Positions 31,934 to 43,739 of a stretch of DNA of 64,000 bases are shown piece after piece. The position numbers were made by a program, and so were the translations under genes. The notes below the pieces were generated by a model. It searched no databases and had not been told where the DNA came from. It saw nothing but the letters and a program-made list of their open reading frames with translations. Origin of the DNA: Camillea tinctor (taxonomy: Eukaryota; Ascomycota; Sordariomycetes; Xylariales; Xylariaceae). The stretch is from contig MU394059.1 in NCBI GenBank assembly GCA_022578605.1, forward strand, positions 1-64,000, given 5' to 3'. Positions within the stretch are counted from its first letter, which is position 1. Each line of letters starts with the position of its first letter.

Positions 31934-33588
31934 GGTTCTTAGTGATGTGCTGGTGTGTATACTATTCGATTTCGATATCGACTCGATTATATTCGGGTCG
32001 GGTCTAAATCAAGCGATCGACTCCTTTCTATTCGTGTACTCTGCCTAGTATGCGAGAGGGACACGACACGATAGTTATGTGTTATGTTATGTTAGTTATA
32101 GGTGGTGATGGTGATAGTGTTGGTGTTGATGTTGATGTATGGTTGTTATTGTTGTAGATGAAAAAGATGGAGAGGCGTGGGTGAAAACGACTGAGGGTGT
32201 ACCGGGTACTAATAACGATCGACGATTTTCCTTGAGGGGGGTGTGAATGGGGGAATTGGGAATGGGGGTGTAAAAAAAGTATTTTGGGTTTTCTGGTGAT
32301 GTTGTTGTTGTTTAGGTGAAAGTGAAGGGGTCTTGTGTAGGTAAAAGTTGTAGGGGGGAAAAGAAAGAAAGAGGTGCGGATCCCAGCCTGGGGATTTGGG
32401 ACGTTATGGATGCCTGGGCCAGCAACGGCGCTGGAGGTGGGCGGTACCAGCAGACAGCGCTGTGTGGCTTGGTACAGCAACTTGGCCTGTGCCGGGATGG
32501 GCATACAGGGGTAGGGGGGTTCGATCAAAGAGGGGAGGGACGCGTAAGCCATAGCAAAAGGTCGTTCCCACCTTCTCGGCCAACGGCTCCCTTAAACGGC
32601 GTAAAACCGAGAGCGAGCCTGGTCCGGACGAATCACAGCAGCCCTTAGACCTCTGGTTTCACGCTGCAGAAGGAAATACCTTTAGCAGGGACTTTGCACA
32701 ACTAAACCTGGTTTAAGGGGTTGTTCAAATTTGGCCTATTCGGCCATTCGTCCATTTCCATTCCTCTTTCACTAATTCCCACCAATTCGATACGCCGGGC
32801 TGCTTAATGCACGACTCGACTGCACTGCAAAGCAAAAAAAGTGCATGCACAAATAATACCTTACTGCATTACAGAATAGCTGACGACGCATACCAGATCT
32901 TGAAGAATCCTTATGATCCAATACATCTGTCTGTAGTAGACAGGAATAATACACCTATAACACTAATAAACTAAACTAAACTCCATGAACATGGGAAATG
33001 GGGGGTGGATTGTATTGTGGAATCGGTGGAATGATGGATTCAGAATTCGTCTTAGTGTAAGAAAAGGGGAACGAAAAAAAGGTTTTTAAAAAAGAAAGGA
33101 TTAGAAAAGTTCCCGAGGCTCAAGAATGTCCAGAATACTTGTAGACCCGGCAAGTCGGCACCTACAGCCCACCGTCGGAATACAAATGGGGCAGTCTCTA
33201 CTACCTAGTGCCGTGTACTAAGGAATGTATAGCCAGCATAGTCTACGGATTAGCTATGGGCTATGGCTATGTACTTAGTATAGGGCCTGCCTTACACTAT
33301 ATGTACACCATATAGGTTAGTGTATGTTAATAACTTACATGTACCAGGTAACATGGTCAAGGTATGGATAGATAGGAGTTTATGCTTCGGTCCCCAATAA
33401 TGGCACAAGCTCCGTAAAGAGAATGTTGATACGGGGGAGGAAGATTAGGATAACTCTGTTTATGCCCCATTCATAAAATAAAACCGAGAGAAAAGATCCT
33501 ATTCACTCTTTTTTGGAATAAGTTGATCGCTGCCACCGAAACACGAACAAAAAAGGCATATCCTCGGTACTTCATACATGATGTGATA
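31934..33588. other. Upstream region of the bZIP gene with a possible long leader and uORF
   Basis: The ~620 bp upstream of the bZIP start are rich in CAA/CAT/ACC trinucleotides on the sense (minus) strand and contain an ATG-initiated frame of 156 codons (32552-32082). Its content (NNNNHTSTSTPTLSPSP) is simple-sequence driven, so I read it as leader or promoter rather than a gene. Beyond ~32650 the sequence is unremarkable. The octamer TAGTGTAA/TTACACTA occurs at 33053 and 33292. Confidence 0.4.
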
Positions 33589-33676
33589 ACCCTTCAAATC
33601 CATAATTACCCTGTCACTCACAACCCGTAGATACCCTTCAAATCCATAATTACCCTGTCACTCACAACCCGTAGAT
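33589..33676. repeat. Perfect 44-bp tandem duplication
   Basis: The 44 bp beginning ACCCTTCAAATCC at 33589 are repeated exactly starting at 33633. The copy ends at 33676 and is followed by ACCC, the start of a would-be third unit. No mismatch between the two copies was seen, so the duplication is recent. An (ATGAAC)-like hexanucleotide tract follows at 33690-33728. Confidence 0.93.
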
Positions 33677-34811
33677 ACCCCATTTGTCCATGAACATGAA
33701 CATGAATATGAACAAGAACGAGAACGAGAACAACATCCGTCAATAAGTAATTATGTGCATTTTTTGTGGAACATCCTCTCCCGACCGGGACTAACACCAA
33801 AGCCAGCGCGCCAGTACCAGCGAGACGCCCTGTGTTATGTCCGTCTTCTTGTCTTCCGTCCTCGGCCTATGTTCATTGGCCGCCCAATGTAATCCCCAAT
33901 CCATCCAGTGAGAGTGTAAGTGCGAGGCATAGCCACCGCCGGATGATGCTTCGAGATCGAGAACAGACCGGAGCACACCCAACCAGGAAGACCTTATACT
34001 TTACCTAGATATGTGATTCCTTGTACTAGCCCCAATGGGGAGTAGTCTCTGTTTCACCAGAGCCAGAAGCCTCTCGATTGGGTCTCGATTTAGCGTGTCG
34101 TTTGTAGATCGCCAAATTGAGTTCAGTCTTATTCGGCCTGCACTAGTCCCAAAATCGATTCTTATTTTTTTCTTTCTCCTTCATCTTTTCTTTAATCTAT
34201 TTAATCTAATACCAAATGATAATGATATAACAATTAGCATTTTTAATGTTAATTCACATCTAATAATCCATCATTATGCTCCGCTGCACTGCACTCTATA
34301 CATACAGAATATCGATAGATGGCTCAATAGAGTCTATATGTAGCGTCAATAAAAGAATACTAGAACCAAGTTGATTGAAAGTATCAAGTTGGACTTTTAG
34401 GTATTCGTGTTAAAAATAACATGAATGCCAGTTGTTACATGTTGTTGCTAATATTATCTATACTGACCTGGTGTACGAAATACTTACATCAACTCTAGTA
34501 AATGTAAAACACGTCGAGGCAGCGCATAAAATGAGAAATGAAAAGAGAAGGCAAAAAACGAGGCACAGAATCAAGGAACTCGAGTCCTATAAGGGAAATC
34601 ATGTGACTTCGCAGGGCGAACAACCGCTATTAGGAGAAATGCCCCGTTGCCGTACCTGAATCGACGTAATCCACTTGACGGGTCTAAGTGCCCGTCTAAG
34701 GCTATCGGGCGATATAATCTCCTGTAGGTACAGCGGAATTAATCGCTGGCTAGTACTTCCGCAACAGGCCTAGCGCTCCCAACTTTTTCTGTGGCTCAGT
34801 CCTACACGTCT

Positions 34812-34832
34812 CCTGTCCCTCAGCTGGACAGG
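34812..34832. repeat. Short perfect inverted repeat (hairpin)
   Basis: CCTGTCC (34812-34818) and GGACAGG (34826-34832) are separated by seven bases. No associated gene is known. Confidence 0.6.
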
Positions 34833-36738
34833 GGTATTGATGTGCAAATAAGGGAAAGTAGGTTGCATACAATACCCTACAATACAGATGAGCAGGTGGG
34901 CAAAGAAGGCTTATAGCGCCCCCTCCCCCCACATAGGACGGTGGTTTAGCACATAAACATAGTAGTGCAGCTGTTGTAGTGTAGTACTAAATGCCAGGCG
35001 CAGCAAGCAAAGTGAGGTCCCATATCCAGATAATGCTTATACGGATTTAGTTAATCATCTCGTTCTCGTACCCACGAGGCGAAAAGAGAGTCTACTTAAG
35101 TAGTACGCCCGATTCGAGAGAAGAATTGTACTAACCTAGAGAAATCATATCAAACCACCGACAGATGACTGTGGGGGTTTTTTTCTTCTATTATTTTAGT
35201 AAGGAGAGAAAAGATTCACTAGAACGGCTTAGAAAGAAAGAAAGAAAGAAAAAAGCTTCTTCTCTTCTTACACAACCACACTTAACTAGTCAGAAAGGGG
35301 AAAAGGAGGCTTGAGAGATCTACACTCTACTACAAGTCGCATGTTCAACTCCAAACGACAGTCATCCCGTATCGACCTTACCTTTTTCTCGATCTCCATC
35401 CGTTCAACGCCCACAAACCGACGCGTGCACACACGCCCCCCCTCCTCTCCAAGTAAGCAAGAAAGAAGCATAAAAATAAGAAAGAAAGGAAAGAAAAGCT
35501 TCAATGGGTTCCCTCTTCTGGGGAAGGGGGATAAAGCAAAAATAGAAATCCTCTAACCCTTCTCCCTCTCGTTTCATCTGTTCCATCGAATCTGATGCGT
35601 GACGGGGGTAGGTTGGAAAACCCCCCTTCAACCCATAAGAGGGGATCACGCCCGAGGCTTCAAAACATCCAAAGGGAAGAAAGAGAGGGGGGTGTTAATT
35701 CATTGTTGTATGTAAGTGAGGTAAGAGGTGTCACGCCCACACGCCCGGTTCCAATAGGGCAAGTATACTATAGGTGTAAGTCGGACAGCATCTAGATCAA
35801 GTCACCTGCGACCCGTCCCATACCCATTACCCATCCATCCCGCTTTGGAGTAGTACACCACATACATTTTGGTCCGTCCCCTCCCCCCTTGTTCCTTTCA
35901 TCTTCTTCCCGTGGACTGTGGACTGGGCTGGGCTAGGCTCGCATCAGTCGGTCGCGATGGGATGGAGCCTCATCTGTTGTTCAATGCCGATGTGGGTGAC
36001 CCAACTCCCGGGACTATGTTCAGAATATAGTAGCATTTTCAATAGTGCCGAAGGTTGCTACCATTTTTTTTCCTTTTTTTAAAAATATGCATTCTTCTGG
36101 TTCTACTCCCTCAACAACGGCAATGCTTACCACTTCGAGCTAAAAATGTTTTGGTCCATACATTGTTTCAAACTTGACGTGTGCTCTGTGCTATGCTTTT
36201 CTCTCTCTCTTTTTTTTTTGCATTACTTTTCCTGTCAGGCTGAATTTTTTTATTTTTTCTTCGTGCGCTTAAACCTGGTCTTGCCTCCTATCCACACCGA
36301 GTCTAAATTTGGTTCTACTCTAACCTAAGTGGTGTATATCACGCTGCACTAAAGACACATCTCATCTGTACTGCGGCCCAGGGCAATGATGTCCGCATGT
36401 GTAGTATAGTGTAGTGCAGTGTAGTATGTAGATAGATAGATGTATGTAATCCGTGTTGAGACGAACGCCGCCCTTTTGCCAAGTCGTAAGTCGGCAGTCG
36501 GGGCCAAAGAGGAGGAGGAGGGGAGGATTGCCAATGCTATGCCATGGCTGTTGGTCTGCACATCAGCAAGCAAAGGCCAGCTTACAGGTCAAATCGCTAT
36601 GCTGAGTGATCGCTCGGGTACATAATACGATCCTTAGACAACCCAAAGGCGGCGTCTTGTCTTTGTTGGCAATACATATACATGAAATAAGATGGAGAGG
36701 GTGAGGTCAATCCATCCATCCATCCAGATAATCTAAAC

Positions 36739-36760
36739 AGGTAGTGTAGGTACACTACCT
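36739..36760. repeat. 10-bp arm inverted repeat
   Basis: AGGTAGTGTA (36739-36748) and its exact reverse complement TACACTACCT (36751-36760) flank GG. It contains the TAGTGTA word that recurs elsewhere in the intergenic DNA. Confidence 0.8.
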
Positions 36761-39700
36761 ACTACCTGAGTATCAAATCACAGCTGCATGCCCTACAACC
36801 TACGCCAAGCCGTGTGTACCGAAAGGGAAGAACCGTTTGCACGGATACCTAAAGAAACCAACAATATGTATTGTTATTCATCGTGTTCGGAGAGTAAGAC
36901 CCAAAATCATATTATCAAATAATTTAAAAAATTACGGATTTGCTACCGAGCCTGACTCATTCTGGCTACCCATACCTAGTAGGTCGGCGGTACTTTTTTG
37001 TTCTATAGCTTGGCTGCAATATGTATGTAGTCCAGTGTAAGTGGCTTTGCGGCTGGCTATGTGGCTATATATGGTTTGTATAACTTACACTAACCTACAA
37101 CTTTTATATATACGTGAACTCCTGAACTTCTGGTTATGGTCGTGATCATCTCCCGACTATAATCTGTGTTAGTAAGCGGGCCTCTGACAGGATCTCAGCC
37201 AAGGCCAAGAAAGAGCCAAGAGTGAGCTGTGGTCCTTGGCTGCTTAGCTAGCAGCAGATCCGACCTACCAGCCTACATATACGCCTGCTCCTGTTATCTA
37301 GCGGAAAGCCACGATTACCTCATTGGGCCCTGCCTTGTCCTTTTTCTCGCGGGTAACAAACAACCTTATTTCCCCTTATCTCGTACATCGGCATTAACTT
37401 TCGTGACTCGGTCTGGAAATAATTTAGGTATGTCCGGAAGGAGAGGAAGGGCAGCTTGGCAGTCCTAGGGAATAGCACACATGATGTCACATCTTCCATA
37501 GTCAAAGGATTGATCTCACAATACTAAAATGAAGTGGCGTCTAACCTAAGGGATCTATCCTCTTGGAAACTGAGGTCAGCGCGGCGGGTTTCCTACTAAA
37601 GCGGGATACCGGGGGTTCCGGGTTAGCCGCGACGGCACCCTTCATTGGAGTTGCAACCCCGATCCCGGGGCAACAAATACCGTGATGCCGATGCCTATAC
37701 CAAATGCTTTATAGGCAATTATATAGCTTTTGAAGATTTGTGCTATAGTCTTACACTATACTTACCTGTCAGCCTGTTTAGACGATCGTTGCAAGATACC
37801 CCTTTCAATTCCGTCATAGCATAAACGTCTCTCCAGATGGAAGGTCCCACATACGAGACTCTATACAAGATCTACAGAATTAAACTACCCGAAGTGTTTA
37901 AGGTTGATAGTTTAAAGGGACAAGGACTCTAACATACAGCGATGCCTCTGGGGACATACATGACACTTTGTCTTTTGCACGGAAAATCTATGTGAGTGAT
38001 TACTAGAGGGAATCAGAGAGATTCGACGGCTTGAAAGTACGGGTAAAAATAGGACAAAATACAGACTTAGATTATAAGTAAGATGATATATATAAAATTT
38101 GCTCTTTGAAACGATCCTACAAGATTTTCCAAAATCCCAGAAGTTGTTTTGGAACTCGTTATGGTTATCCTCCCTTCCCAGGGAGACCGACTCATGTCAG
38201 ACTTCCAAATGTGGAGGGATAAGATAGAAAGGATGTATATGAAGTCACCGAGGAAAATCGCGGTGACTCTATCCCGATGAATAATCCATATGAACCACAG
38301 TCAACGTAGATGAGACTATACCGAAGGACGGTGCACTCGTGTATTTACACTTCGATATATCCGAAACACAAGTTTCACTACATATTGTGCGGAACCAAAG
38401 TTCTTTAACCTAGGCTACCGTTCTATAGGTAGTTTAGTAGTTGACAGTTGTCGTTATTAACATTATTACTCTCGATGAACCTAAGCCGTTCAAAGGGCAA
38501 TGAAGAACCCTCAGATTCACTCACTTCTCCGGCCCACGAGAAGCCGCCAACCATGAGCAGTTGACGTGTTCCGGGTATGCCAGCCCGAGGAGGATGCACA
38601 CACGCCGGAAATCTCGCGAATTTGGTTTCTCTTTCCCCCCTCTTCTCGCGGAGCCGTAGGCATTGTGGTTAGGGGTCAAGCGATCATGCTACGTCGATGG
38701 ATCGACCACTCAATCTTCGTCAGGCCCAGGCCCAAGTCATCTCTGGGTCCCCGATATTCCCCGCTTGAGCCTTCCGTCGAATCCCATATGACGATATGCA
38801 GTGATCCCTCTATCATGGGCGGCCACACGGCCCACTATGTGCCGTTTACGGTACCGGCCTGTGCCTTAAATCTTGGTGTGCACTTAATCTGGAGGTGGTT
38901 TGATGTCCTCTACCTACCTAGATTTCTATCTGTAGCACCATGCTCTCGCCATTTTCCCAACATCCTAGCTTTATTATCATAGTGTACAGGTGGTAGGTGT
39001 TTATTGTCTTGATACCAGTGTTGGAAATCGTCCGTGGTGCAGATGGTTCCACGCTTGAAGTAGGTTCGGTAAGTCGGCGGCTCGTATCCCGATGAAGGTC
39101 CAAGAGCTGACTGCTGACCTTGGTTCGCTCACTCCCTTCATTCCACTGGCTCCGATGGTGACACTGAGGTACAGGCGCGGGTATAAGGGGAAGAAGATAC
39201 CCTACACAAGAAGGCCGAGAGCACCGCCTTCTCCCTCTGCTTACGTGAGGATGACTTAGATATGGTACAGTTAAGAGACCTGACTATTTGAGAAGCTAAT
39301 AGTATCCCTCTTACTATTGATTATGTAATAATTGACAAGTACCTATTAGGTATCGTGTAAGTTGATTATCATATTGATTCTCTAACTGTGATCTAGGTGC
39401 TGTGCAAGAGGGGGTACACAGAGAGACGGCCCGACGTCCTTTGCGTGTAGAACCTCTTTGGTTCCTAGTGCGATTAACATCTTAAGTAGTTCTTCCTAGG
39501 GCTTAGTCGAGAATTTCATATAGTATATTGTCAATAGTAGCATAGCCATGTCAGGTGATCTCTTACACTATATTGATACATAGCTCTACAAGAGATTGCA
39601 GACTCAAGTTATAAACTATTCGCAACTATTTCTTTATTCATCCAAGATCGCCCTCTAAGATACTCTTAGGGGAATAATAGAGGTCCCAACTACGGGAATA

Positions 39701-40499
39701 ATCGTAAAGCTATTAGTTAGTACGATGGTAAGTTCCGCTTCCAATCAAAACCAAAGAAAAGAGATCCTAACTAGGTGACATATAGAGAAACGAGCCTAAC
39801 CTAGATTACTGCCTAGACACACAACTCGAGTTGGTGATTGGTTGCTAAAGATTTGGAACCTAGGTTAAGTCTGACTAGGTGTTGGATAGACCATATTATC
39901 AATAACCTACAACTACAGAACATAGCAGTCAGGAAGTATATGAAAGACGGTGGCCTCCCACACGGGGTCTCCGCATGGTATTAGAGAGGTCCATTCATTT
40001 GGTTTAGTGTAGAGGAGCAGACTACTTTCGTAAATCTCCTAGCCCGTCTTCTAGATCGTGATATCTGAATGGAACCATCGGAATTTATCACACGAACTAA
40101 TTTCATTTGCCGTGTACCCGGATATCTAGTTCAAATTCTTCTTTGGCATAAACACATGTTATATTCGGCTTACCTTAGTGTCAATAGTCGTATTATGGCC
40201 ATCGATGTCTTCCTATGCAGCTAATGCCTCTATAGTTTCTAAGAAAGGATCTCCTCCACTGTGAACAGCGATACTTCCTGGTGCGCGGTCACAGCTTAAT
40301 GGTTTGCCCACTTGTTGCGGGCCATTTCCTCACTTATCACTGGAGCAACTATGAGTCCAATGATGTTCGTTCTAGTCCTTCAGAAATTCGGCTTCTTATA
40401 GTTGCCCACATCCCGGCCTTACAACAACGTCATAGCACTCTTGCTATCTATCCAAGCTTCTCCCCACAATATATAAACGCGCGTGCGTAGTGAGTGTAT

Positions 40500-40780
40500 T
40501 CGCGTAACAGATCTTAACGAGGTAGACATTGTATATAAATAATGTTTATTGATATAAAAATTTTTAAGTATAGAAGTTTAAAGATTTAAAAATGAAGTTT
40601 TTCATGTTCAATATAACTTACAATATAAACTATTTTAAATAATTTTTTATTTACTAAAACTGCATATAATTGTTTCGTTCCCCCTATTTTCAGCTCAATT
40701 ACGTTTATAATAACAACAGTTTTATTTGCTTATTATCAACATGATAATAGGAAATCACAACTTAAGCCCTTAATAACGCT
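40500..40780. repeat. Second A+T-rich segment, probable RIP-worn repeat remnant
   Basis: About 280 bp of strongly A+T-rich DNA with AAATTTTT, TTTAAATAATTTTTTATT and similar tracts, set within ordinary sequence. It is shorter and less extreme than the block at 1-2110. It ends in mixed DNA with CTTAAGCCC/CTTAAAT words somewhat like those flanking the first block. Confidence 0.5.
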
Positions 40781-41536
40781 TAAATTAGTAATTGAGCAAA
40801 GATAAAGTTAACTCCTTTAATGGTGAGCTTTAAGTATGGCTTTAAGCAAGACGAATTGCCGCCTTTTCGGGACGGTCGCAAGGAACCCTGCGTTGAGAAG
40901 GGCTTAAAGGATAGGAATGCCTAAGTTGCCTGTGGCATCGGCTAGCGCAACTTAGATCAAGGACATTATGCTTTAATGATTACCATTGCCTTCTTTTTCG
41001 TCAGTGAATACTATGGCAAGGATGTTGCCGGACCTAATATTTGTGCATGTCTGGCTACTTAGTCGTGTAGCGAGGCCCCTTTTTATATTGGAGAAGATCC
41101 AACTAGGCCCGGGTGGATCTTGAGATAACAGATCCGATCTTTTACTTCTATCATCCCATTAGCAAGAAGCCCATCAATCCAATCACTCAGAGTCCGTATC
41201 AACATGTCCTTGTTCAACGAGCGCTTCCTCTCGTGTGTAGGCGGGTGCTTAACGGGCGAGGCGACGCACTGCACGACCGATCTGTTCTCTACTAGGTCGT
41301 GCATGAAGAACACGCCACTGCTAGCTCATGCCGCATGGTATTACCGGTCTTCAGAAGACAGTTTCCCTCCAAGGGCCGCTTTGGCTTTTTCAAAAGGTAC
41401 TAGGACCCCGCAGTCCCAGAATCAGGCTGGGGATGTGGCAAAGGTCATCCTTGCCGCCAACAGGAAACGCCAACAGGAAATATCTACTTGACCGAGTGGT
41501 CATTGAGTGAACATTTCTGTATTATATCGTTACTCT
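40781..41536. other. Intergenic 0.75 kb with hairpin and weak frames
   Basis: After the A+T-rich segment comes a moderately G+C-rich stretch holding the hairpin at 40921-40955. Overlapping short frames lie at 41083-41313 (minus) and 41204-41491 (plus). Neither begins or ends like a complete gene and I do not recognise either product; see the findings. Confidence 0.4.
40921..40955. repeat. 9-bp arm inverted repeat (hairpin)
   Basis: CTAAGTTGC (40921-40929) and GCAACTTAG (40947-40955) are exact reverse complements separated by 17 bases, next to the A+T-rich remnant. It could be a terminal structure of a small element. Confidence 0.75.
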
Positions 41537-42190
41537 CTAACTATCTGCTTTCTGAGCCGCGTCCCTCTCTAATTTCCAGGCACAGAACTCCCTCCAATCC
41601 GCCAACGGGAACCATTCCGGATCTGGCGCGTCATCCGGTTCTTTCCACAGCGACGGCAGCGGGTACGGTGACTTGTCAAACACCAGCCGGTACGCGAACA
41701 CCGGGGCCCAGTCGGGCACGCTCGGCATCCTCATGTCGAACGCAGAATGGAAATTTCCCTTCTCCAGATTGACATGGTACTGTCTGGTCCCGAACGCTTC
41801 GTCTGTAAGCCGCTCGTCGTTAATGTAGTAGTTATCAAAGGGGCCGCGAGACGTGATGTGGCGCTTTGTCAAGGTGATATCTAGGATGAATTGAGCTACA
41901 ACAGCTGGACTGTCTTGATGTTTGCTCTCGTTGCTCAAGGCAGCGTCATTGGGGCGTTTGGCACTAAGCGATTTCCATTCGATCTGCGCTGCGATGTAGG
42001 CTTGTAGCTCGTTGATACATATTAACTTTGAGTTTGTTAGTTATCAGCCAGGGAAAGCAAGCTGTTTCCCGCGTACCTCTCCGGTTCCGTCCTCCTTGAA
42101 TTTGATTTCGCATTCGTTCCGCGAATCGAGATGCCAGGTCTCTTTACAGAGGATAGGCAATAAGTCTTTGCTCATGATGTTTCTGAACAT
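41537..42190 (-). CDS. Fungal hypothetical protein, two exons (200 aa)
   Basis: Exons 42190-42077 and 42025-41537 with a 51-bp intron (GTACGC donor, ATAACTAAC branch, AAAG acceptor) give 200 residues. The splice is supported by continuity of a beta-strand-like run across it (FKEDGTGE joined to LICINELQAY). The start is the first ATG of the frame (MFRNIMSKDLLP); the next Met, five codons on, is also possible. The sequence has the texture of a compact globular domain: ETWHLDSRNECEIKF, FILDITLTKRHITSRGPF, YHVNLEKGNFHSAFD and a C-terminal DWREFCAWKLERD. It resembles a family of uncharacterised Pezizomycotina proteins, with no signal peptide, membrane helix or catalytic motif that I can name. Confidence 0.65.
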
Positions 42191-43739
42191 CGGCAATAAT
42201 GCTTCGAATGAACGCAGAAGTGAGCTGTGACAGGAAATAGTTCCTGCTGAGTTCAAGTTTAAGATATGAAGGTTATTTATGGTTGAGACCTGTTGATTTC
42301 AGAATTCCCTTGTTGTAATCTCAGCCACAAGGGCGACGCCACACAAGTTGTTGTGGCATTAGGAGGTCCGTGGATTTAAAGAAGAGGCGATCATGAAATT
42401 CGTTGCCTATGCATTAAAACGCATCATACATACTAAATAGTTCTGAACGAGCGGTTTATATGTCGATCATAAGCGATTATACACGATAGACTCTAATACT
42501 GAGAAGTGAGAGCCAATAGTCAAAGACCAAAAAGGTATTGTAGCCCCTCGCCGCTTACTTCCCCATCAATTGTCTGTTATATTGATTCAATATCACCATC
42601 GCGCACGTAAGCTTATGTAACTAGAGAGACCTCGTCTGCAAGTGATTGCAGGTTAGAGTGGCAGAGATGAACCCAGACTAATTAGAAAATAAAGCGATAT
42701 AGATGAGACTCTTTATAGGTAGCATGTTCTGTGTTGACAAATCAATGACTGTAATTCTGGTTAGCTGAGTTGATAATTGGGGAAATAGGCTATAGGTACG
42801 GTACTTGAGACAACAATAGAACCTCCGGTACTTGAAGGGTACTCTCTCCTTCCCTTCTACATCCTCAATACATTCGTATAGCTAAAGGCATTATCATGAC
42901 AACTTCCTATATGCGAGAATACACCGCATGTTGCGTCATGACTACTCTTGGACCCTAGTATTAAGTTTCACGCACATTTTGGTCCTTAGCATCCATTTCC
43001 CCTTTTATCACCCATACACACCACACAGTAGCTCATCTAGCACTGGGAAATAAGCCATTAGCTATTCCATTCGTGCTTTCGAGCCCTGTGTGCGTCTGGA
43101 GGCTGATCCCCCATATGGTCTTGTTGGTGATAGGTAATACTCCATATCTTATTTCTCTGATACATACTAGTGATCATCCCATCCGCCTTACGATCGATAT
43201 ATAACCTACAGTAACGTTTCAACGACATTACCTCAGGTCTGTCCTTTGAACATGGAATTGATCTACATAATGGGTCCGGACATGCACTCAGATAATGAAC
43301 ACATCGTGGTCGAGTTCACACGTTCAACCACGCCCAGACATGGGGATACCTAAAAGGGTCATTTATCGATAATAGTTTCGATCCTAGATGATGAAAATCG
43401 TACTTCAGCGAAGCTGAACCTTCTTCTAGGCGTCGGCTGGGTTGTCGTTGGTAAGGTCGTCGTCGATCTTGTCAGCATGCAAAAAGCTATTGAAATACCT
43501 ATTGCTGACATATGAACAACTTGGGAAATATAGCTATTATAGTAACTCGTAGGCTCTAATACGCGATGAGATCATGAAAATGAGCTAGTCCTTCTTTTCA
43601 TCAGCTGGGTAGCATGGGATTATAAGAAGGGATAGAATACCCTTAAACATGTCTCCAGAAACTCAAGGAATAACGCCAACTGTATATCAGCTAAACATCA
43701 AAGCCTACATTCATATTAGTATTCAAACGTACATTCAAC
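42191..43739. other. Intergenic 1.5 kb, divergent promoters
   Basis: Lies between the minus-strand hypothetical gene and the plus-strand secreted protein gene, so it should hold both promoters. A TATAAGAAGGG string lies about 110 bp before the plus-strand ATG (43620-43631). No gene is supported. Confidence 0.4.

Larger units (their letters stand above)
33677..40499. other. Gene-poor 6.8-kb stretch
   Basis: No open frame has convincing coding texture on either strand. It contains simple repeats ((GAAA)n at 35235-35253, (TCCA)n at 36709-36726), inverted repeats at 34812-34832 and 36739-36760, and several copies of TTACACTA (37085, 37751, 39563). The 37600-40490 part has many stops in all frames and short remnants, as if built from decayed repeats, but no terminal repeats or transposase motif could be recognised. 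Confidence 0.5.

Noticed and set aside
32082..32552. 156-codon minus-strand frame as a gene
   Set aside because: Its product is driven by CAA/CAT/ACC simple repeats. It is kept only as a possible upstream frame of the bZIP gene.
38566..38982. 138-codon plus-strand frame in the gene-poor stretch
   Set aside because: It begins with GTG, has no early ATG, no domain and no coding texture.
42191..42256. N-terminal extension of the hypothetical protein to 42256
   Set aside because: The frame opens with TTG, not ATG, at 42256; the first ATG is at 42190.
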